Positions 7,402-12,460 of a DNA stretch of 12,460 nucleotides are shown in pieces. The notes beneath the pieces are model-generated. The model was not told the origin of the DNA, ran no database searches, and saw only the letters and a program-made list of their open reading frames with translations. The position numbers were made by a program, and so were the translations under genes. Source of the stretch: Acidobacteriaceae bacterium (GTDB lineage Bacteria; Acidobacteriota; Terriglobia; Terriglobales; Acidobacteriaceae); NCBI GenBank assembly GCA_003168235.1, contig PMSZ01000540.1, forward strand, positions 2,593 through 15,052, given 5' to 3'. Numbering within the stretch: position 1 is the stretch's first letter; each line of letters starts with the position of its first letter.

Positions 7402-8694
7402 ATGCTCCAGGCATTCATCGTTACGCTTCGTGAAGGCGTCGAAGCGGCTCTGATCGTCGGCATCACGCTCGCCTATCTGGCCAAAATCGGCCGCAACGAT
7501 CTCCGTAAAACGGTCTACGCTGCCCTGGCTTCGGCGTTTGTCGCATCCATCGGCATGGCAGTCGTTCTTTCCCGCTTCAACCTGAACGAAGATATTTTTG
7601 AAGGCTGGGTCATGCTGGTGGCCGCCGTTTTCGTTGTCACCATGATCGTCTTCATGATGAAGACCGGCCGCAAGCTCAAAGGCGAAATTGAAGGCAAAGT
7701 CGGCCTGTTAGCCGGCGGCGCAGGGATAGCCGAAACCGGAGCGGCCCTAACTGGGGTAGGCAAAACAAAGCTCGGCCTTTTTCTTTTCATTTTTCTAATG
7801 GTGCTGCGTGAGGGCGCGGAAACCGTCCTGATTCTCTCTGCCGTAACCCTGAACTCGAGCCAACTGACCAGCTTTATCGGTACCGTGACCGGCATCGCCG
7901 CCGCGATTCTGTTTGGCGTCATGTTCGTCAAGGGCAGCGTTAAGATCAACCTGCAGAAATTCTTCAAGGTCACCACCGCGATTCTCTTCCTGGTGGCCGC
8001 GCAACTCGTAATTTCCGGATTGCACGAGCTCTCAGAAAATGGCGTACTTCCCTCTTCGCGGCGGGAAATGGCCATCATCGGACCCATCGTCCGCAACGAT
8101 CTTTTCTTTTTCATCACCATTCTCGCGCTGGCAGCGCTGATGGTGTTGTTTGAACTGAAAAGCCGTCAACCAGTCGCCTTGCCGCCGGCTGGCGCCGCCC
8201 GCCGCAAAGCCCTTTGGACGGCACGCCGTGAGCGCCTCTGGATGGCATCGGTGTACAGTTTTTCGTTCCTCTTCATCGTCATGATCACCGCCAGCTTCAT
8301 CTATGAGAAAAGCGCCAGCGCCCTTTCCCCGGCAACCGAGGTCACGTTTGTCGATGGCAAGGTTTCCATCCCGGTGAAGACCGTCTACGACGGTGAGCTG
8401 CACCGCTTCGAAGCCAATGAAGGCGGAGTTGAAATCCGCTTCTGGCTCTACCAGAAGCCGGATGGCAAGATCGCGACCTTGTTTGACGCTTGCCAAATCT
8501 GCGGAGGCGTCGGGTTCTACAAAAACAAAACGTCGGTGATCTGCAAGAATTGCGCCTCGCCCTTGAACTTGCAATCGATCGGCATGTCCGGCGGCTGCAA
8601 TCCGCTTCCGTTGAAAGCGCAGGTCACCGGCGACGCCGTCATCGTCTCCGAGGCCGACATCGCAGCCGGACGGCGCTACTTCGAGCAAAAATAA
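7402..8694 (+). CDS. FTR1-family iron permease fused to FtrD-like (DUF2318) domain
   Basis: The product is 430 residues. The N-terminal part (about 1-250) is an FTR1-type permease with about seven membrane segments and both ferric-iron motifs: REGVE (residues 10-14) in the first and REGAE (136-140) in the fourth. A cytoplasmic linker and another membrane segment (about 281-301) lead to an extracytoplasmic domain with C364-x2-C367, C381-x2-C384 and a further Cys399 in GGCNP. This matches the FtrD-like/DUF2318 domain that is a separate protein in ftrABCD-type loci. FTR1 takes Fe3+ across the inner membrane; the Cys domain is thought to be a metal or redox partner. The fusion puts both on one chain. 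The next gene starts 2 bp after the stop. The start is supported by the REGVE motif being close to the N-terminus. Confidence 0.93.
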   Translation: MLQAFIVTLREGVEAALIVGITLAYLAKIGRNDLRKTVYAALASAFVASIGMAVVLSRFNLNEDIFEGWVMLVAAVFVVTMIVFMMKTGRKLKGEIEGKVGLLAGGAGIAETGAALTGVGKTKLGLFLFIFLMVLREGAETVLILSAVTLNSSQLTSFIGTVTGIAAAILFGVMFVKGSVKINLQKFFKVTTAILFLVAAQLVISGLHELSENGVLPSSRREMAIIGPIVRNDLFFFITILALAALMVLFELKSRQPVALPPAGAARRKALWTARRERLWMASVYSFSFLFIVMITASFIYEKSASALSPATEVTFVDGKVSIPVKTVYDGELHRFEANEGGVEIRFWLYQKPDGKIATLFDACQICGGVGFYKNKTSVICKNCASPLNLQSIGMSGGCNPLPLKAQVTGDAVIVSEADIAAGRRYFEQK

Positions 8695-8696
8695 GA

Positions 8697-9995
8697 ATGT
8701 TTCCCCGCATCGTCTACGAATCGTTTCGCCACCAGGCGCGCCGTAAGCTGCTCGCCGGAATCGCGATTACGCTGGGCGTGGCCGTGGCCACCGCCATGAT
8801 TGCCGTCGCCACTGATATCGGCGACAAAATCAACCGCGAGCTCCGCAGCTACGGCGCGAACCTGCTCGTCACTCCGCAGGAGGATACGCTTGACGTAGAA
8901 GTCGGAGGCGTTAACCTGAAACCGCCAAGCGACGGCGCATTCCTGAACGAAGCCGATTTGCCCAAGATTCGCGGCACCTTCTGGCATAACAACATCATCG
9001 GATTCTCGCCGATGCTGCCGGTCACAGTGACCATTCCCAACAGCTCGAAGCAAGTCACGCTGCTCGGCACCTACTTCAATAAACAGCTCAACTTCGGCAA
9101 AGAGCAATTCACCACCGGAGTTCGAATCACGCATCCCTGGTGGAAGGTCTCGTGCGCAAATGCAAAAGGAAACGCAAAAGACTCCCCAGGTTGCGGCTGG
9201 CCCAATGACAATTCTCAAAATATCCTCATCGGTGAGCGTCTCGCGGCAAGGTTGAATAAGAAGCCCGGCGACACGCTCGATGTTTCTGGCCGCGAACTCT
9301 CCGTCTCCGGCATCCTCTCCACCGGAGGAACTGAAGACGACCAGATCGTCGCGCCGCTCGCCGTCGCTCAGCAGATTCTCGGCAAACCCGGCGCCATCCG
9401 CCGCGTGTACGTCAGTGCAATGACTAAGCCGCCCGACGCGCTCTCGGCGCGCGATCCCAGGACCATGACTCCCGAGGTTTACGATCGCTGGTATTGCTCG
9501 CCCTACGTGGAATCGATCGCCTATCAGTTGCAGGAAGCCATTCCTCATTCGCACGCCGAGCAGATCCGCCAGGTCGCGCAAAACGAAGGCACGGTGCTCT
9601 CACGCATCAAAGGACTCATGCTGCTGATCACCTTTGCCGCGCTTTTCGCTTCGGCGTTGGCGGTTTCGGCAGCCATGGCCACGGCCATTTATGAACGCCG
9701 CGTCGAAGTCGGCTTGATGAAGGCCCTCGGCGCGGGCAATTTCGCCGTCTCCGCGATCTTCTTCGCGGAGGCGCTCCTGCTCGCGCTCGCCGGAGGCGTT
9801 GCCGGATTCTCTGCTGGAGCGCTCCTCGCGCGCCAGATCGGTCGCTCGATCTTTGCCTCGCCGATTTCCATCGATCCCGTGCTTTTCCCCGTCATCCTTG
9901 CCATCGCTGTGCTTGTGACTTTTGCCGGAAGCGCCGCAGCCATTCGCCGCGCCGTGAAATTCGATCCCGTCTTCGCCCTGCGAGGTGAAGCATGA
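8697..9995 (+). CDS. FtsX/MacB-type ABC transporter permease, first of pair
   Basis: The product is 432 residues from ATG 8697, 2 bp after the FTR1 stop. An upstream in-frame ATG at 8490 would run antiphase through the FTR1-fusion coding region and is rejected. The topology is that of the MacB/FtsX family: one N-terminal membrane helix (about residues 18-40), a large extracytoplasmic domain (about 41-300), then three helices (about 305-328, 350-378 and 391-415). The segment RRVEVGLMKALGA, between the second and third helices, is the conserved cytoplasmic coupling motif that contacts the ATPase. Paired permeases of this type accompany FTR1 in p19-type iron loci; there they are proposed to support iron import with partner periplasmic proteins, but the substrate is unproven. 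The gene overlaps the next by 4 bp (ATGA). Confidence 0.9.
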   Translation: MFPRIVYESFRHQARRKLLAGIAITLGVAVATAMIAVATDIGDKINRELRSYGANLLVTPQEDTLDVEVGGVNLKPPSDGAFLNEADLPKIRGTFWHNNIIGFSPMLPVTVTIPNSSKQVTLLGTYFNKQLNFGKEQFTTGVRITHPWWKVSCANAKGNAKDSPGCGWPNDNSQNILIGERLAARLNKKPGDTLDVSGRELSVSGILSTGGTEDDQIVAPLAVAQQILGKPGAIRRVYVSAMTKPPDALSARDPRTMTPEVYDRWYCSPYVESIAYQLQEAIPHSHAEQIRQVAQNEGTVLSRIKGLMLLITFAALFASALAVSAAMATAIYERRVEVGLMKALGAGNFAVSAIFFAEALLLALAGGVAGFSAGALLARQIGRSIFASPISIDPVLFPVILAIAVLVTFAGSAAAIRRAVKFDPVFALRGEA

Positions 9996-11254
9996 GCGCG
10001 GGGTCCCATCTCTTGAATCATGAGGGTGCCCCACTCAAGCCCGGTGTTGGCTTGGGTGGGAACTCGCACTCTGCGCGCGAAGTTGCCGATCGACGTGCTT
10101 CCGCTCCGCATACTTCCATGTTCATGCGCATGCTTCTGCGCGCTGCCCTGCTTCGCCGCAGGCGTGCCGCTTCCGCGTTGCTCGCGATGATCGTCGCCGC
10201 AGCAGTTGCTACCGCGATGATGAATCTCTATGTCGATGTGCAAGCCAAACTCCGCAGCGAATTTCGAAATTACGGATCCAACGTCGTCATCGTAGCCAAA
10301 GACGGACAGTCACTGCCCGACGACGCACTGGCAAAAGTAGAGTCGGTTCTCGGCGCGAAAACGCTGGCTGTCCCTTTTTCCTATGCCGTCGCGCGCACCC
10401 AAGATGGACAATCAGTGGTGGTCGTCGGCACTGATTTTGCTCGAGCGCGAGAACTGAACCACTGGTGGAAGGTGAACCACTGGCCTGCCCCACAAGAGCT
10501 TGCCTACTTAGTGGAGAACCCCACCTCAGCTCCGGCTATCCCCAGCGAGGCTCTCGTCGGCGTGCGCGCTGCCACGGTGGTCGCGCCCAACCGTCAACCG
10601 TTCGACTTAGCATTTCATGGTAAGACCATTCATCTCAGCACAGCAGGCATGCTCCAAACCGGCGCGGGCGAAGACAGCCGCATTTATATCGATCAGTCTG
10701 AATTTCAGAACTGGACCGGCGTGGCTCCCACCACCATCGAACTCGCCGCCACTGGAACTGCCGCGGAGGTTGCGGCGTCGATTCGGCAACTCGCCGAGCT
10801 GCTGCCCTCCGCCGACATTCGACCCGTCCGCCAGATTATGGAAGGCGAAGCCAACGTACTGAATAAAACTCGCGCCACCCTCTACGCCTCAGCCGTACTG
10901 ATCGTTCTCACCTCCGCTCTCTGTGTACTGGCCACGCTCATGGGATGGGTCTTCGACCGCCGCCGCGACTTCGCCATCATGAAAGCCCTCGGCGCGTCCG
11001 AACGTCTGGTCAACGGATTCTTCGCCGCCGAAGCCGCCGCCGTCGGCATCGTCGGCGCTATTCTCGGCTTCTGCATCGGCATCGGCATCGCCGCCTGGAT
11101 CGGACGTGTCAACTTCCACGCCCCCGTCATCCCGCGCTTCAGCGTGTTTCCCTATGTGCTTTCCGGCTGTACCATCGTGGCGCTCATCTCGGCTATTCTG
11201 CCGATGGCTATGCTGCGACGTGTGCAACCGGCTATGATTCTGAAGGGAGAGTAG
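9992..11254 (+). CDS. FtsX/MacB-type ABC transporter permease, second of pair
   Basis: The product is 420 residues from ATG 9992, which overlaps the previous stop as ATGA and is preceded by GAGGTG (9982-9987). The first 42 residues are low in hydrophobicity, include a REP-like hairpin sequence and have no counterpart in the first permease. Met43 (ATG 10118) aligns with the start of that protein (MFMRMLLRAALL against MFPRIVYESFRH) and is the likely ancestral start, although it lacks a Shine-Dalgarno. Membrane helices lie at about 60-80, 299-321, 343-372 and 388-408, with the coupling segment DRRRDFAIMKALGA at 322-335. It would form a heterodimer with the first permease, driven by the next gene's ATPase. 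The family call is firm; the start is uncertain. Confidence 0.88.
   Translation: MSAGSHLLNHEGAPLKPGVGLGGNSHSAREVADRRASAPHTSMFMRMLLRAALLRRRRAASALLAMIVAAAVATAMMNLYVDVQAKLRSEFRNYGSNVVIVAKDGQSLPDDALAKVESVLGAKTLAVPFSYAVARTQDGQSVVVVGTDFARARELNHWWKVNHWPAPQELAYLVENPTSAPAIPSEALVGVRAATVVAPNRQPFDLAFHGKTIHLSTAGMLQTGAGEDSRIYIDQSEFQNWTGVAPTTIELAATGTAAEVAASIRQLAELLPSADIRPVRQIMEGEANVLNKTRATLYASAVLIVLTSALCVLATLMGWVFDRRRDFAIMKALGASERLVNGFFAAEAAAVGIVGAILGFCIGIGIAAWIGRVNFHAPVIPRFSVFPYVLSGCTIVALISAILPMAMLRRVQPAMILKGE
10030..10060. repeat. REP-like hairpin inside permease 5' coding region
   Basis: CCCACTCAAGCC (10030-10041) pairs with GGCTTGGGTGGG (10049-10060) over 12 positions with one G-T wobble; the loop is 7 nt. 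It lies within a 122-bp stretch (9996-10117) between the end of the first permease and the conserved part of the second. The GC-rich near-perfect stem resembles a dispersed palindromic intergenic element, but only one copy is in this window, so the repetitive nature is inferred. Confidence 0.6.
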
Positions 11255-11267
11255 TTTAAGAAACAGG

Positions 11268-12460
11268 ATGATTCGGCTCAACGGTGTCAGCAAAAGTTAT
11301 CCCGCCCGAGCGGACGAGGTCAGCGGCGGATCGAGCCTCATCAAGGCGCTGGACGATATTTCTCTCTCCATCGCGCCCGGCGAGTGGGTCGCGATGATGG
11401 GCCCCTCGGGCTCGGGCAAAAGCACATTGGTCAACCTCATCGGATGCCTCGACCGCCCGACCAGCGGCGAAATCTGGCTTGACGGACAAAACATCGCGCA
11501 GCTTGGCGCTTCCGAACTCAGCCAGGTTCGCGCCGAAACCATCGGCTTCATCTTTCAGCAGTTCCACATGATTCCCTATCTCACGGCCGTTGAAAATGTC
11601 ATGCTCGCGCAATACTTCCACAGCATGACCGATGAAAAAGAAGCGCTCGAAGCCCTCGATCGCGTCGGACTCAAAGATCGCGCCGCCCACCTGCCATCGC
11701 AGCTTTCCGGAGGCGAGCAGCAGCGCGTTTGCATCGCGCGCGCCCTCATCAACGATCCGAAAATCGTGCTCGCTGACGAGCCTACCGGCAACCTCGATGC
11801 CATAAACGAAGAAATTGTTCTGCGCCTGTTGCGCGAACTCCACCAGCAGGGACGCACCATCGTCATGGTCACGCACGATCCGGTTGTCGCGCGTTTGGCC
11901 GACCGTCGCATCGAACTGCATCACGGCAAAGTCGCCGCGCAGGAAGTCTTTGCCATGGCCGACGAAGAGCAGTTCGACGAAGTTCTGGAAGAACTATTCG
12001 CGCTCGAAGAGCACGGGCAGCTGGCCGAAATCGGACAAATGGAAGTTCACGGCGCTTTGCCTGTCTCCATCGCCGTAGAAAAAATGGCGGCCATGGGACT
12101 GGTCACGAGCCGCCCGCATCCGCCGGAAGCTCACCAGCACAAACCCTTCATTAATCCTTGCCACGACGCGCTGAAACCGACCGGAGTTTCGACCGGTGAC
12201 GGCTCCGCCATCGTCGAGCTCACCCAGCGAGGCCACCAGCGCGCCGCCGACATCGTCCGCCGTCACCGTCTCGCCGAGCGCCTCTTCACCGATTCTCTCG
12301 CCATGGATAGCGAAACCGAAATCGAGCAGCAGGCTTGCAAGTTCGAGCACATCCTCTCGCCCGAAGCCACCGACAAGATCTGCACTTTCCTCAATCATCC
12401 CCTGACCTGCCCGCACGGCGCCCCAATTCCACCCGGATCGTGCTGCGGAAGGCGCGCCGA
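11268..12460 (+). CDS. ABC ATPase fused to DtxR-family metalloregulator, partial at window end
   Basis: 397 residues are visible; the frame is open to the window edge. Residues 1-225 are a LolD/MacB-type ATPase: Walker A GPSGSGKST (45-53), Q-loop near 97-98, signature LSGGEQQ (146-152), Walker B IVLADEPT (166-173) and H-loop His203. From about 231 the chain continues into a DtxR/MntR-like protein. A winged-helix-like part (about 233-322) has a His/Cys-rich insertion at 284-299. The dimerisation domain follows, with H333-x3-E337, C357-x2-E360-H361 and the family tail HPLTCPHGAPIPPG. These match DtxR His79/Glu83 and Cys102/Glu105/His106; position 98 is Glu353 and position 10 is probably Glu238. 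The ATPase should drive the two upstream permeases. The regulator could sense Fe2+ or Mn2+. The recognition helix is atypical, so DNA binding is uncertain. The gene starts 13 bp after the permease stop, with AGGGAG upstream. Confidence 0.9.
   Translation, partial: MIRLNGVSKSYPARADEVSGGSSLIKALDDISLSIAPGEWVAMMGPSGSGKSTLVNLIGCLDRPTSGEIWLDGQNIAQLGASELSQVRAETIGFIFQQFHMIPYLTAVENVMLAQYFHSMTDEKEALEALDRVGLKDRAAHLPSQLSGGEQQRVCIARALINDPKIVLADEPTGNLDAINEEIVLRLLRELHQQGRTIVMVTHDPVVARLADRRIELHHGKVAAQEVFAMADEEQFDEVLEELFALEEHGQLAEIGQMEVHGALPVSIAVEKMAAMGLVTSRPHPPEAHQHKPFINPCHDALKPTGVSTGDGSAIVELTQRGHQRAADIVRRHRLAERLFTDSLAMDSETEIEQQACKFEHILSPEATDKICTFLNHPLTCPHGAPIPPGSCCGRRA
11941..11957 (+). promoter_or_regulatory. 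Internal ribosome binding site and start at the domain junction
   Basis: AGGAAG (11941-11946) stands 8 nt upstream of an in-frame ATG (11955-11957, Met230). Translation from here would give a free DtxR-like protein that begins just before its first helix (MADEEQFDEVLEELF). Most genes in this window lack so good a ribosome binding site. It may be used, or may be a relic of a separate regulator gene. Confidence 0.4.

Noticed and set aside
7271..7453. 60-residue open frame in the divergent region
   Set aside because: It runs through the promoter, the operator palindrome and the FTR1 start in another frame and shows no protein features.
8032..8688. 218-residue open frame on the minus strand
   Set aside because: It lies wholly antisense to the FTR1 fusion gene, whose REGxE and Cys motifs prove the plus-strand frame.
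8490..8696. Upstream in-frame extension of the first permease, starting at ATG 8490
   Set aside because: It would add 69 Arg-rich residues read out of frame through the FTR1-fusion gene; the membrane-protein start at 8697, right after the FTR1 stop, fits far better.
8676..9581. 301-residue open frame on the minus strand
   Set aside because: It is antisense to the first permease. It has no recognisable motif and its composition is explained by the complementary codon bias of the permease gene.
11256..11924. 222-residue open frame on the minus strand
   Set aside because: It is antisense to the ABC ATPase, whose Walker and signature motifs are intact on the plus strand.
11940..11957. Two separate genes (ATPase, then DtxR) instead of a fusion
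   Set aside because: No stop codon exists in the frame between the domains; an internal start is possible but does not break the fusion frame.

Overview
The window looks like a chromosomal segment of an acidobacterium (Terriglobia/Koribacter-like). This is inferred from a very large Oar-like TonB-dependent receptor with an N-terminal carboxypeptidase-regulatory domain, a secreted TPR/coiled-coil gene trio behind uvrA, moderately high GC, and few clear Shine-Dalgarno sequences. No rRNA, tRNA, CRISPR array, integrase or transposase was seen.

Layout. (1) Positions 1-210 hold the C-terminal end of uvrA. (2) Positions 291-2715 hold a tight run of three exported-protein genes: a TPR lipoprotein carrying a coding 15-bp minisatellite, then two small coiled-coil proteins joined by a GTGA overlap. 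(3) Positions 2775-3497 hold a SprT-like zinc-metalloprotease-fold protein. (4) Positions 3611-7006, on the minus strand, hold a 1131-residue Oar-like outer-membrane receptor. (5) Positions 7007-7401 are a 395-bp divergent regulatory region. It has TAAC/GTTA palindromes on the receptor side and, on the other side, a good sigma70-type promoter followed at once by a near-perfect 21-bp palindrome resembling a Fur box. (6) Positions 7402-12460, plus strand, hold an apparent iron-uptake operon that runs off the window.

The iron operon is the most interesting part. It encodes an FTR1-type iron permease fused to an FtrD-like (DUF2318) four-cysteine domain, two FtsX/MacB-type ABC permeases, and an ABC ATPase. 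The set resembles the FTR1/P19-associated loci of other bacteria, such as the Campylobacter p19 locus and Bordetella ftrABCD, but no P19 gene is visible here. The ATPase reading frame continues without a stop into a recognisable DtxR/IdeR/MntR-family metalloregulator: a winged-helix-like part, then the metal-binding and dimerisation domain with H-x3-E and C-x2-E-H ligands. An internal ATG with a well-spaced AGGAAG sits exactly at the domain junction, so the free regulator might also be made. An iron-sensing domain built into the ATPase of an iron-linked transporter, behind an operator-like palindrome at the operon's own promoter, is the main candidate for a new regulatory architecture.

A second curiosity is a REP-like 12-bp stem hairpin inside the 5' coding part of the second permease. 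It adds about 42 residues in frame ahead of the conserved start of the protein.
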